From CAWCOU01 sp963797335 (lineage in GTDB: Bacteria; Pseudomonadota; Gammaproteobacteria; JAURND01), in NCBI GenBank assembly GCA_963797335.1, contig CAWCOU010000006.1, positions 434,001-498,000 of the forward strand: a stretch of 64,000 bases of DNA, given 5' to 3'. The first letter of the stretch is position 1. Each line of letters opens with the position of its first letter. The notes beneath the pieces were generated by a model. That model saw only the letters and a list, made by a program, of their open reading frames with translations, did not search any database and was not told the origin of the DNA. Of the stretch, positions 18,373 to 27,015 are shown one piece after another. A program made the position numbers and the translations under genes.

Positions 18373-19642
18373 GCTCAAGATAGATTCCATTTACTATTTT
18401 ATAGCTCGCCTATTCCCCGCACTAGCCTCTCTATTGGCCATAGTATTATTTATCCGTCTACTCGGCAAGGAAGTCTATGGTATTTATGCCTTGCTACAAG
18501 CGGCCGTTTTATTGGCTGGTAACGTTTCTTCTATCTGGATCACGCAATCGATCCTACGTTTTTATTCGCGGTTTGACTCTATACAAATGCGCAAGACATT
18601 TAATACAGCTATTGCATTTTCATTACTTTATACACTGGTCATTACTATTTCTGTTTTCGGTTTTTTTGTCGGTTTCTTTCTTAAAGTAAATGTATTCAAC
18701 CTTTTATTAGCCATATTGGCTGTTATTAGCCTGGCTCTGTATGGAGTTCTGCTCTCTCTACAGCAAGCATTATTAAAACCACGACGTATTGTTTTTGCTG
18801 AGTTTTGTCGAGCTATCATTACCATTGCCATTCCGCTACTGCTGATTTATTTTCTACAAATTAAAACCTATACCTTTTTATTGATAGGTTTGGCTTTTTC
18901 TTATCTGTTGGCTAGCAGCGTGATGGCCTCTAGACTTCCTATTTCGTTTAGTCTAAACCACAATCATGCTCGTTTTACTAAAAAAATACTCCTGCCGTAT
19001 GGAATTCCTATGGCTATTTGGTTAGGATTATCTGCGTTATTAAATACCTCTGACCGCTTTGTGATTAAATATTTTATGGATGCGAAAGCCGTCGGCGTTT
19101 ATTCAGCCGTATACGACGTAGTCTATAACTCATTTGGGCTCTTGCTAGCACCTATTTTGTATGCCGCACATCCTCGCATTGTCTCTTTATGGAATAAGGG
19201 GGAAGAATTCGCATCGATGGCGCTCATGAAAAAAGCGATTGTTCTAGAGATATGCCTGGGGATAATAGCCGTCATAGGGCTGCAAGTTCTTTCCCCACTC
19301 CTTGTGACCTGCATTTTGGGGAAACCGGACGCCACCGCTAATCAATTAGTCGCCCCCGTGGCAGCCGGCGCCGTACTTTGGCAATTAGCCATGCTCGTTC
19401 ATAAGCGTTTAGAAATGACTAGAAAAATGACTCGAATGATTGTTTATGTTTCTTGCGCACTAGTCGTCAATTTTGTAGGCAACATTCTTTTAATACCCTC
19501 GTATGGATACATTGCATCGGCGTATACCACCGCCATTAGCGCTTTTGTTTATATGCTACTGGTTTTTATGGACGCTCTTTATAATAACGTTTTTCAAATG
19601 AGGCTTTTCTCGTTATGCCGGCGCAACTCGATATCGTCATAG
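18350..19642 (+). CDS. Polysaccharide flippase, Wzx-like (MOP superfamily)
   Basis: A 430-residue membrane protein with about twelve helices, opening YFIARLFPALASLLAIVLFI and containing LNTSDRFVIKYFMDAKAVGVYSA. The latter is the conserved region of oligosaccharide-repeat-unit flippases (Polysacc_synt/MOP fold). It would move undecaprenyl-pyrophosphate-linked glycans across the inner membrane. It overlaps the preceding ligase/polymerase gene by 23 bp and the following glycosyltransferase gene by 28 bp, so the three are co-translated. Confidence 0.88.
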   Translation: MNPIKLSELKIDSIYYFIARLFPALASLLAIVLFIRLLGKEVYGIYALLQAAVLLAGNVSSIWITQSILRFYSRFDSIQMRKTFNTAIAFSLLYTLVITISVFGFFVGFFLKVNVFNLLLAILAVISLALYGVLLSLQQALLKPRRIVFAEFCRAIITIAIPLLLIYFLQIKTYTFLLIGLAFSYLLASSVMASRLPISFSLNHNHARFTKKILLPYGIPMAIWLGLSALLNTSDRFVIKYFMDAKAVGVYSAVYDVVYNSFGLLLAPILYAAHPRIVSLWNKGEEFASMALMKKAIVLEICLGIIAVIGLQVLSPLLVTCILGKPDATANQLVAPVAAGAVLWQLAMLVHKRLEMTRKMTRMIVYVSCALVVNFVGNILLIPSYGYIASAYTTAISAFVYMLLVFMDALYNNVFQMRLFSLCRRNSISS

Positions 19643-20556
19643 TCAATTGGAACTCTAACGTTCAACTTGCCGAATGTTTGAATTCAATTCCCGCTGCTCT
19701 TGATCATTCCTTTGAGCTAAAAACAATCGTCGTTGTTGATAATGCGTCGACGGATGCTTCTTTACAAGGCATTGATAAATTAGCATTACCTATCCAGCTT
19801 ATTCTTAATAAAGAAAATAAAGGCTTCGGTTATGCCTGTAATCAAGGTGCCAAAGAATCCTCAGCCAACTATCTATTATTCCTAAATCCAGATACTCGTT
19901 TATATCCCAATTCTCTAAGCGTTCCTTTGCAGTTTATGGAGAAGCCCGAAAATAATAAGATTGGCATCGTTGGCATACAATTAATCGATGAGAACGGTCA
20001 CATTGCACGAAGTTGTGCTCGCTTTCCAACCTTCTGGAATTTCTTAAGTCATACTATGGGTTTAAATTATTTATTGCCAAAGCAAATGAGATCATACGTA
20101 ATGCTGGAATGGGCTCATGACCATAGTCAAAAAGTCGATCATGTCATTGGCGCATTCTTTTTAGTTCGGCAGAGATTGTTCCAGCAAACCACCGGTTTTG
20201 ATGAACGTTTTTTTGTCTATTTTGAAGATCTTGACTTCTCATTGACCGCCAAAAAATTAGGGTGTGATAGCTTCTATTTGGCAGATGTGAGTGCTTTTCA
20301 TCGAGGCGGCGGGGTATCTAGGCAAATAAAAGCAAAACGATTATATTATTCTTTAAGCAGTCGACTGATTTATTCATTTAAAAATTTTACTTTATTCCAA
20401 TATTACCTAATTTTACTAGCAACCTATACCTTAGAGCCTATTAGTCGGTGCGTTTTGTCTCTGTTTAGAGGTTATTGGCAAGACGCTAAAGAAACTTGTC
20501 AAGCCTACGGGATGCTTTATAAAGATATTCTAAAATTTTTATCGCCACCCAAGTGA
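19615..20556 (+). CDS. GT2-family glycosyltransferase (rhamnosyltransferase-like)
   Basis: A 313-residue GT-A-fold glycosyltransferase. LDIVIVNWNS is the first nucleotide-binding strand, VVDNASTDAS the second, LLFLNPDTRL the DxD-equivalent region and FFVYFEDLDFSL the acceptor/catalytic ED region. This arrangement is typical of WbbL/rhamnosyltransferase-like members. The C-terminal 60 residues contain amphipathic or membrane-associated segments (FQYYLILLATYTLEPI). It probably adds a sugar to the glycan flipped by the upstream gene. The start overlaps the flippase by 28 bp. Confidence 0.88.
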   Translation: MPAQLDIVIVNWNSNVQLAECLNSIPAALDHSFELKTIVVVDNASTDASLQGIDKLALPIQLILNKENKGFGYACNQGAKESSANYLLFLNPDTRLYPNSLSVPLQFMEKPENNKIGIVGIQLIDENGHIARSCARFPTFWNFLSHTMGLNYLLPKQMRSYVMLEWAHDHSQKVDHVIGAFFLVRQRLFQQTTGFDERFFVYFEDLDFSLTAKKLGCDSFYLADVSAFHRGGGVSRQIKAKRLYYSLSSRLIYSFKNFTLFQYYLILLATYTLEPISRCVLSLFRGYWQDAKETCQAYGMLYKDILKFLSPPK

Positions 20557-20576
20557 AACTAGCCTATTCTTTCTTC

Positions 20577-21166
20577 TCATTTCGGCACCACCCATTGTTC
20601 ATGAGGGTTTTTGGGATCACGAATAATATCACCAATATTTTGTTGGGATATCTCTTTAGTCATATGCTCACGCAGTTTCTTTTTATTTTTTGATAAGGCC
20701 GTTCTCTCATAATAAAGGCTACCAATTTGTCGCTTTAAATCATGAGTAGACCAATTGCCTCTGATGCCCTCAAATTCATAAAATCTACGTTTTAGAGGAT
20801 CATCTATTTTCATTAGTTCAACGAAATGAGTAAATGATAACGATGAAATGAGGGATTCTGGGGGTAAGTGGATTTTAGTCGTCAGTAAAGATTTCGCAGG
20901 CAGTGACTGCGGAATCTTTAATTGCAGATTTCTAGCAAGGCCAAGCTCTTTCAGCCTAGGAAAAGCTATTTGCCCTATAATAGGGTATTCTTGATAAAAT
21001 TGCTTATAAAGAGTCAAACTTCTATCAGAAGCAGAAGGTACCTTTTTCTGTTGTAATTCCTCGGCCAACCGCTCGATTAATCTTTCCCCATATTGCCCTT
21101 AAAATAACATTAGCTGCCCTTTTAACTGATTCACGTACAGGATCAAGTTCTAATCGTAACACTTTT
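20577..21166 (-). pseudogene. Broken yhcG-like gene (DUF1016 N-terminal domain; nuclease domain lost)
   Basis: The downstream frame (20577-21068) reads LSFTHFVELMKIDDPLKRR, FYEFEGIRGNWS and LKRQIGSLYYERTALSK. These are hallmark segments of the DUF1016 N-terminal domain of YhcG-family PDDEXK nucleases. It stops soon after DIIRDP, where intact members (about 340-380 residues) continue into the nuclease domain. Upstream, the coding signal moves to another frame (ESVKRAANVILRAIWGK, about 21080-21140), with a shift near 21085. The 5' end runs into the stop of the MFS gene without a good start. Frameshift plus missing 3' half indicates a decayed gene. Confidence 0.75.
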
Positions 21167-22345
21167 TTAATTCTTGATAATCAGACCGTAAAAGCTAATG
21201 AACGCCAGTAATACCACTCCACAAATATAAAAGCTAATTGAACTTAATTTACTTAGATCGAGCATAGTAATAATGCTAGTTAATACCGCTGATACAGCAT
21301 ACACAGAGCCACCGACAATGGCCGACGCTGCCCCCGCTATATGCTTTAATTTCTCCAAAGCAGAAGCTGTGGCATTAGCAGCCACCAAACCTGCAGCGCA
21401 AGTATAAATCATAACAGGAATCAGCACAGTGATAATAGATAATGAAAAGAGTAACGAAAAAACAATGGCTAAGGCAGCAGATGCGATGCCCACACAAATG
21501 CCTATAAAAATAGCCTTGTCCGCTCCTAAACGTCGCATCAAATGACTTGATAAATAAGCCCCAGCAATATAAGTAATGACTGTGGCAATAGATAAAAAGG
21601 CATAATGCTGTGTTGGCACATGTAGATAATGCACAAAAATAAACGGGGTAGCTGCGTAATATCCGAGCATCCCACCGCTTAGTATCACATAAGGAAGCAA
21701 ATAGCCCAAAAATTTAATGCTTTTGAATGCCTGAAAATATTCGCCGATGGCATGAGATAACTTGAAGTTTTTATTAATGACGGGAATCGTTTCTTTAACG
21801 CAGAAATAGAATAAGATAATTAATGACGTATCGTAGATTGCTAAAAACAAAAAGATAAATCGCCAACTTAACAAAACGGCCAAATAACCCCCTACGATGG
21901 GAGCTAAAGCAGGCATAATATTGCCAGTGATTGAAACAAACGCAAATGCCCGAGATAACTGATTTAACTCCAGAGTATCTGTCAGCAGAGCCCTACATAA
22001 TACAGAAGCTGCCCCTATTCCTGCGCCTTCGATAAATCGAGCGGTATTAAAAATAGTCACATTGGATGCCAACATCGCCATAAGAGTGCCAATATTTGCC
22101 ACAATCAGCCCCAATAGCACCGTATTTTTTCGCCCAAAACGTACTGAAAGGCTTCCCCAAAAAAATTGAGATACGGAAAAACTGACTAAAAACAAGGTAA
22201 TGGATAACTTCAGGCTATTTAGACTGGTGTGAAAGACATCCGCCAATATTGGCAAACTAGGCAAATAAATATTTAATGATATGAAGGCAAGTAATGCTAA
22301 AAAATTAGATGCCCAGAATATCATCACAGGGTTCTTTTGATTCAT
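21167..22345 (-). CDS. Bcr/CflA-type multidrug/sugar efflux transporter (MFS)
   Basis: A 392-residue inner-membrane protein with twelve helices. The N-terminus (FISLNIYLPSLPILADVF) and FWGSLSVRFGRKNTVLLGL (motif A) are characteristic of the DHA1 Bcr/CflA family, which exports drugs such as bicyclomycin by proton antiport. GAGIGAASVLCRALLTD is motif C, which is typical of antiporters. It is divergent from a LysR regulator about 450 bp away, with a small possible gene in between; local control by that regulator is plausible. Confidence 0.88.
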   Translation of the reverse strand: MNQKNPVMIFWASNFLALLAFISLNIYLPSLPILADVFHTSLNSLKLSITLFLVSFSVSQFFWGSLSVRFGRKNTVLLGLIVANIGTLMAMLASNVTIFNTARFIEGAGIGAASVLCRALLTDTLELNQLSRAFAFVSITGNIMPALAPIVGGYLAVLLSWRFIFLFLAIYDTSLIILFYFCVKETIPVINKNFKLSHAIGEYFQAFKSIKFLGYLLPYVILSGGMLGYYAATPFIFVHYLHVPTQHYAFLSIATVITYIAGAYLSSHLMRRLGADKAIFIGICVGIASAALAIVFSLLFSLSIITVLIPVMIYTCAAGLVAANATASALEKLKHIAGAASAIVGGSVYAVSAVLTSIITMLDLSKLSSISFYICGVVLLAFISFYGLIIKN

Positions 22346-22490
22346 AATTAAATGCTTGTCTCCTTAATTGTTACAAAGCGATGATTACCATGATGATCCT
22401 CCGTCAAGTGAAATAAAATCATCCGAAAGCGGTAGAGGTGCATATTTATCCCGCCGTTTAGTTGCTTCCGTCTTCAGAGCCCTAAGCGTC

Positions 22491-22697
22491 TCATTCGCTA
22501 TAACAGCCTGTTTTATCCTGCCAGAAAGCAGAATCAGTTTGTGCTGTAAATAGCGCTATATCTTGATCCGTATTGACCACTTCAAGTGGCCAATAATCTC
22601 GGCTAAGACGATAGATTAACCGCTCAAGGGCGGCTGAATAGGATAGTACAGTAATTGAACTAGTTCGCTTGCTATCGGATGTCTTAAAAAATTGCAT
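22491..22697 (-). CDS. Possible small protein of 68 residues, unknown
   Basis: ATG at 22697 is preceded by TTGAGG with good spacing and opens a 68-residue reading frame (MQFFKTSDSKRTSSITVLS...LIYRLSRDYWPLEVVNTDQD). No family recognised and no hydrophobic segment. It lies between the exporter and the LysR gene. It could be a real small gene, a remnant, or chance; the ribosome site and protein-like composition are the only support. Confidence 0.35.
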   Translation of the reverse strand: MQFFKTSDSKRTSSITVLSYSAALERLIYRLSRDYWPLEVVNTDQDIALFTAQTDSAFWQDKTGCYSE

Positions 22698-22798
22698 AAT
22701 AGTATACCTCAATAAGTTACTTGTTCTATTTTACTATTTCTAAAATAAATGATAATATTGATAATTATGAATAATTCATTTATATTTTGGTAATAATC

Positions 22799-23689
22799 AT
22801 GGCCTTAGATTTCCTATCCTGCTTGAAAGGCTTTATTGCTATTGTTGAGCATAAAAGCTTTAGTCAAGCAGCTCAGCGCACACATATTTCCACGCCGGCA
22901 TTGACTCAACAATTACAACGCTTGGAAGATTTGGTGGGGAAGAAATTGCTAAATCGTACGACCAGAAGACTCGAGTTGACGGAAGCGGGAGAGGTTTATC
23001 TTATTGGTGCAAAACGGATATTGAGTGAGATTGCAGCAGCCAAAACAGCTGTTGGCTGTTTAGAGTCCGAACCACATGGCGTAATCACGATTGCCATCCC
23101 TAATTCTTTAAATTCACTGTTGTTTATAAGGCATATTCAGGATTTTCTAAATACTTACCCTAAAATATCCATACACACCGTCAATGAGCATTCACCCAGC
23201 AGCATCTTGGCAAGCGACGTAGATTTGGTAATCAGTGAAGCGGATATTAAAGATAGTCAGTTAATCAAAGAAACGCTATTTACCCTAAAGCGTCGAATTT
23301 ATGCGGCCCCCATGTATTTAAAAAAATACGGAATTCCTAAAACTATTGCTGATTTGAAAAAACATAATTGCCTTATAGCCACACGTATTTCTCCTAATAA
23401 TGAATGGGTGATGGGTAGTCATAAGAAATTTCCAGTGACAGGAAATTATTCTTCTAATTCTGGAACAAGTATATTATGCGCGGCTATTGCTGGAATGGGT
23501 TTGATATGGGCTGCTGACGTCGTCATTAGAGAAGAAGTAAAGAGTGGTAAACTGATAGAAATAAAACTGAAAGAGAAGCCGGTAGAGGTTAAGCTTTATC
23601 TTTATCATCGTCCGGTAAGCTCCAGCAGCATTGTCAATTTAATGGCCAACCATCTGAAAAGATTGACGGCTTCGGATTTGTTTAATTAA
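22799..23689 (+). CDS. LysR-family transcriptional regulator
   Basis: About 296 residues with the LysR layout. The N-terminal winged helix-turn-helix contains FIAIVEHKSFSQAAQRTHIS and TPALTQQLQRLEDLVGKKLL, followed by NRTTRRLELTEAGEVYL. A periplasmic-binding-protein-like effector domain follows. Such proteins usually regulate a divergent neighbour; here that is the small possible gene and the Bcr/CflA exporter. The ATG at 22799 matches the family start better than the in-frame TTG at 22787. Effector unknown. Confidence 0.92.
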   Translation: MALDFLSCLKGFIAIVEHKSFSQAAQRTHISTPALTQQLQRLEDLVGKKLLNRTTRRLELTEAGEVYLIGAKRILSEIAAAKTAVGCLESEPHGVITIAIPNSLNSLLFIRHIQDFLNTYPKISIHTVNEHSPSSILASDVDLVISEADIKDSQLIKETLFTLKRRIYAAPMYLKKYGIPKTIADLKKHNCLIATRISPNNEWVMGSHKKFPVTGNYSSNSGTSILCAAIAGMGLIWAADVVIREEVKSGKLIEIKLKEKPVEVKLYLYHRPVSSSSIVNLMANHLKRLTASDLFN

Positions 23690-23835
23690 TGGGTAACCCC
23701 CTACGCCATCTCCAGGCTGTCATGAAAAAATCTAACCGCTCACGCTCGCACAGAACAAATCGACCCGGCATGGCCATATCGTTATACATAATATTAAAGA
23801 ACATTAATCTATTCTTATGAATTGGCTATGGGCAA

Positions 23836-23945
23836 GGCTATAGTCTGGGGAGGGCTCATTGGAACGTTCTGCTTCAGGGATGAAGCAACGAGCGTACAGG
23901 GAAGTATTCACAGCGCTTCCAATGAGCCCTCCCCAGACTATAGCC
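23836..23945. repeat. 110-bp fold-back element
   Basis: GGCTATAGTCTGGGGAGGGC and the following nine bases (23836-23864) recur as an exact reverse complement at 23917-23945. The 52-bp centre holds a smaller imperfect hairpin (CTGCTTCA/TGAAGCAAC). No coding capacity, no T-run. It lies between the LysR gene and the end of ttcA and differs in sequence from repeat families A-C. Confidence 0.7.
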
Positions 23946-23972
23946 GATTTCTGGCGCTAACGCGTCAAGGAG

Positions 23973-24821
23973 TTAAGGGGTGCCACGTTCAGGAGATCCC
24001 TCACTGCGTTCGGGATGACGTGGGAGGGCTGGGATGACGGGGGTTACATGGCGGGTGGTTAAATTTTGGAAATTCCATAATTTTTTATCCATGAGTTGGC
24101 TGGGGCGTATGTTGCTTAAGGCATGCAGGATATTGCTGGGGACTTTGGGGTTTTCTTTGGTTAAGCCGTCTATTAACACTTTTACTCGTTGCCTCATTAG
24201 ATTATCCTGCGAGCCGCAAAGGTTGCACGGGATAATGGGGAATTGGTTTTCTTGGGCGTACTGAATGATATCCTTCTCCTGGCAGTATACTAATGGTCTA
24301 ATGATGATATTTTGTTGGTCATCGGTTAATAATTTCGGCGGCATACCGCTGATACTACCGTTGTAGAGGATGGACATTAATAACGTACGAATCAGATCAT
24401 CACGATGATGACCTAAGGCAACTTTTGTAAAGCCATGTTCTTTTGCATAACGATAAATAATGCCTCGACGTAACCGCGAACATAAGGAGCAGTAGGTATT
24501 CCCTTCTGGAATTTTATCAACCACAATCGAGTAAGTATCACGGGTTAATATTTCATAGGGGATGCTTCTGTCTTCCAACCATGCCCGTAAACTATCATCA
24601 CGCCAGCCCGGCTGACCCTGATCCAACGTGAATACGAATAAACTGAATTTGTTATTAGAACGCAATCGTAACAAGTTAAGCAAAGTTAACATGGTGAAAG
24701 AATCTTTTCCGCCCGAAAGGCAAACCATCACCCGATCGCCAGTGGTTATCATTTGATAATCGGCAATAGCCTTGCCTGTATAATGCAGAAGTTTTTTTTC
24801 AAGCTTAGATATGCTGGACAA
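23973..24821 (-). CDS. ttcA: tRNA 2-thiocytidine biosynthesis protein TtcA, with repeat-derived C-terminus
   Basis: Thiolates cytidine 32 of several tRNAs using ATP and an iron-sulfur cluster. The 282-residue protein has the PP-loop SGGKDS near residue 36 and the two family Cys pairs, CSLCSRLRRG and PCNLCGSQ, which ligate the cluster. After the conserved SQLMDKKLWNF the last 25 or so residues (TPVIPALPRHPERSEGSPER) do not belong to the family. They come from a repeat of the GTCATCCCGAACGCAGTGAG type at about 23975-24045. The catalytic core is complete, so function is probably kept. Confidence 0.93.
   Translation of the reverse strand: MSSISKLEKKLLHYTGKAIADYQMITTGDRVMVCLSGGKDSFTMLTLLNLLRLRSNNKFSLFVFTLDQGQPGWRDDSLRAWLEDRSIPYEILTRDTYSIVVDKIPEGNTYCSLCSRLRRGIIYRYAKEHGFTKVALGHHRDDLIRTLLMSILYNGSISGMPPKLLTDDQQNIIIRPLVYCQEKDIIQYAQENQFPIIPCNLCGSQDNLMRQRVKVLIDGLTKENPKVPSNILHALSNIRPSQLMDKKLWNFQNLTTRHVTPVIPALPRHPERSEGSPERGTP
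23975..24045. repeat. Repeat unit forming the 3' end of ttcA
   Basis: The stretch GATCCCTCACTGCGTTCGGG followed by ATGACG, together with a second GGGATGACG at about 24030, is the kind of intergenic repeat that yields the recurring translated string RHPERSEGS in many bacterial genomes. Here it supplies the last codons and stop of ttcA. Its outer boundaries are estimated. Confidence 0.55.
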
Positions 24822-24836
24822 GGGAGAATTCCAAAG

Positions 24837-25604
24837 TTATTTAGGAGCCATTCGTAAGGCGCCATCTAGTCGTATAACACAACCATTCAGTAGCGTATTG
24901 TCAATAATGTGTAACACTAATTTGGCATATTCAGCCGTTTTGCCTAAGCGGCTAGGAAATGGCACACTCGCGGCCAAACTTTCCCTAACCTTTTCGGACA
25001 AACCGGATAACATCGGTGTTTCTATTAGGCCAGGGGCAATGGTAACCACGCGAATGCCGTAACGAGCTAATTCCCTAGCGGCGGGTAAGGTCATGGCCAC
25101 TACGCCACCCTTGGAAGCACTATAAGCAATTTGACCAATTTGACCTTCATACGCAGCCACTGAGGCTGTATTAATAATAACGCCTCGTTCTTCCTCACCC
25201 TCAGCCAGTGGACACGACGACATATACGCACTGGCGACGCGTAAGACATTAAAAGTGCCGATTAAATTGACCTGTATAGCAGGGATAAAATCGGTCAATG
25301 GCATAGGGCTACCATTTTTATCGACAATCAATTGCCCGGGACAGATGCCTGCACAATTGATGCAGATTTGTGGTGTGCCGTGCTCGGCAATAATTTCTGC
25401 AAATACACGTTCGACATTGGCCGCATCACTGACATCACAGGCAAAGGCAAAACCGGAAATATCGTTGGCCACCTCTTGGGCTGCTTTTATTTCACGGTCT
25501 AGTAATATGACGGTGGCGCCAGCTGTTGCTAAAAATCGAGCGGTTTGGGCTCCCATTCCTGAGGCACCGCCGGTGATTACCGCAATTTTTTGTTTAATAT
25601 GCAT
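24837..25604 (-). CDS. Short-chain dehydrogenase, HSD10/3-hydroxyacyl-CoA dehydrogenase-like
   Basis: A 255-residue classical SDR. The cofactor site is TGGASGMGAQTA; ICINCAGI is the NAG-type motif; catalytic residues are in INTASVAAYEGQ (Ser) and YSASKGG (Tyr-x-x-x-Lys). The long loop after NCAGI and PGLIETPMLSGL resemble type-2 3-hydroxyacyl-CoA dehydrogenases (HSD17B10 group), which use NAD in fatty acid or branched-chain degradation. Another alcohol or sugar substrate is possible. It overlaps the end of ugd by 11 bp, so it is co-translated with sugar genes even though the family suggests lipid metabolism. Confidence 0.85.
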   Translation of the reverse strand: MHIKQKIAVITGGASGMGAQTARFLATAGATVILLDREIKAAQEVANDISGFAFACDVSDAANVERVFAEIIAEHGTPQICINCAGICPGQLIVDKNGSPMPLTDFIPAIQVNLIGTFNVLRVASAYMSSCPLAEGEEERGVIINTASVAAYEGQIGQIAYSASKGGVVAMTLPAARELARYGIRVVTIAPGLIETPMLSGLSEKVRESLAASVPFPSRLGKTAEYAKLVLHIIDNTLLNGCVIRLDGALRMAPK

Positions 25605-27015
25605 CCAGCGCCTCTGTGCGGTTAGTCACTGGATTTTTTCCAGCCGTATCACTTAAGAAAAAGCCACGACCCACCGCGTAATAATTAAGACCGTGCGCTG
25701 TCAATTGTTCTGGGGCATACAAATTTCTGCCGTCAAACACCGTTCGATACTGTAGTTTTGCTTTCAATAGCGCAGCATCGAGTTGCTGGAATTGCGGCCA
25801 TTCGGTGACTATGACTAACACATCCGCGCGCTCTAAAACAGCCTCTCGATCTTTGCCAAGCTGAAATTGTGGTTCGTGTTGGTAGATCGCACTGGCAGTA
25901 TCCGCTGCTGCGGGATCATACGCTTGGATGGTGGCTCCAGCTGATAATAGTGCTGTAATTAGTGTTCGGCTCGGCGCTTCCCGCATATCATCCGTGTGCG
26001 GCTTAAAAGCCAGCCCCCAAAGCGCAATGACCTTCCCCGATAAATTGCCGTGAAAAAAATCATTTATCTTTTTAAATAATATATTTTTCTGCTGCTCATT
26101 AATGGTTTCAATGGCATGCAGTAATGACGGTGACAAACCATTCTGCTCCGCCATTTTTTTCAATGCACGCACATCTTTGGGAAAACAAGAACCGCCAAAA
26201 CCACAACCGGCAAAGAGAAAATGCTGCCCTATACGTGCATCAGAGCCTATGCCGCGACGCACATGTTCGATATCGGCGCCAAATTGTTCAGCCAGCTGAC
26301 CCATTTCATTGATAAAACTAATGCGTGTCGCCAGAAAAGCATTGGCAGCATATTTAGTCAATTCCGCCGAGGCCATATCCATACTGATTAATTGCCTAGG
26401 GGTGGTCTTGGTCGTGAATTCACCGGCATTGCTGACCAGTGGCGCATAAAGTTCCATCATGTAATTTTTAGCACGTTCATTGTCAGTACCCACGACAATA
26501 CGATCGGGACACATAAAATCTTGTATCGCACAACCTTGGCGTAAAAATTCGGGATTCGCAACGACATCAAACGCTGTGTCAATACCACGCTCGCTCAGGA
26601 TGGTGTTCATTAATTTTTTTAATCGTTGGCAAGTGCCTATGGGTGCAGTCGATTTATTGACGATTATACGGTATTGCTGTAGATGACGGGCGATGCCAGA
26701 AACAACTTCCAGTACATATTGCAAATCGGCCGAGCCATCTGCTGCAGAAGGCGTATTCACGGTGATGAATTGAAAAAAACCATGTGCTACCCCTTTTTGC
26801 AAATCGACAGTGAATTGCAAGCGCTGATTAGCAATGCCGCGATGCAGTAACTCGGGTAGACCGATTTCAAATATAGGTACTATGCCTTGCTGTAGCTTGG
26901 CAATTTTGTCCGGTTGATTATCCACCAGTAACACGTGATTACCTAGCTCGGCCAAACACACGGCCGTCACTAAGCCGACGTAACCCGCTCCATAGATTGT
27001 AATTGTCGATTCCAT
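25594..27015 (-). CDS. ugd: UDP-glucose 6-dehydrogenase
   Basis: Oxidises UDP-glucose to UDP-glucuronate with two NAD, supplying precursor for polysaccharides. The 473-residue protein begins ITIYGAGYVGLVTAVCLAEL (NAD-binding), carries NKSTAPIGT, the central NPEFLRQG, the catalytic Cys in GFGGSCFPKDV near residue 266, and the C-terminal UDP-binding domain (WGLAFKPHTDDMREAPS). About 25 extra residues at the C-terminus (SDTAGKNPVTNRTEALDAY) have no family counterpart known to me. It starts immediately after the stop of the dehydratase gene, indicating one operon. Confidence 0.95.
   Translation of the reverse strand: MESTITIYGAGYVGLVTAVCLAELGNHVLLVDNQPDKIAKLQQGIVPIFEIGLPELLHRGIANQRLQFTVDLQKGVAHGFFQFITVNTPSAADGSADLQYVLEVVSGIARHLQQYRIIVNKSTAPIGTCQRLKKLMNTILSERGIDTAFDVVANPEFLRQGCAIQDFMCPDRIVVGTDNERAKNYMMELYAPLVSNAGEFTTKTTPRQLISMDMASAELTKYAANAFLATRISFINEMGQLAEQFGADIEHVRRGIGSDARIGQHFLFAGCGFGGSCFPKDVRALKKMAEQNGLSPSLLHAIETINEQQKNILFKKINDFFHGNLSGKVIALWGLAFKPHTDDMREAPSRTLITALLSAGATIQAYDPAAADTASAIYQHEPQFQLGKDREAVLERADVLVIVTEWPQFQQLDAALLKAKLQYRTVFDGRNLYAPEQLTAHGLNYYAVGRGFFLSDTAGKNPVTNRTEALDAY

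Noticed and set aside
21068..21166. Intact 163-residue gene with TTG start for the YhcG-like fragment
   Set aside because: Coding similarity continues upstream in another frame and the nuclease half is absent, so it reads as a decayed gene.
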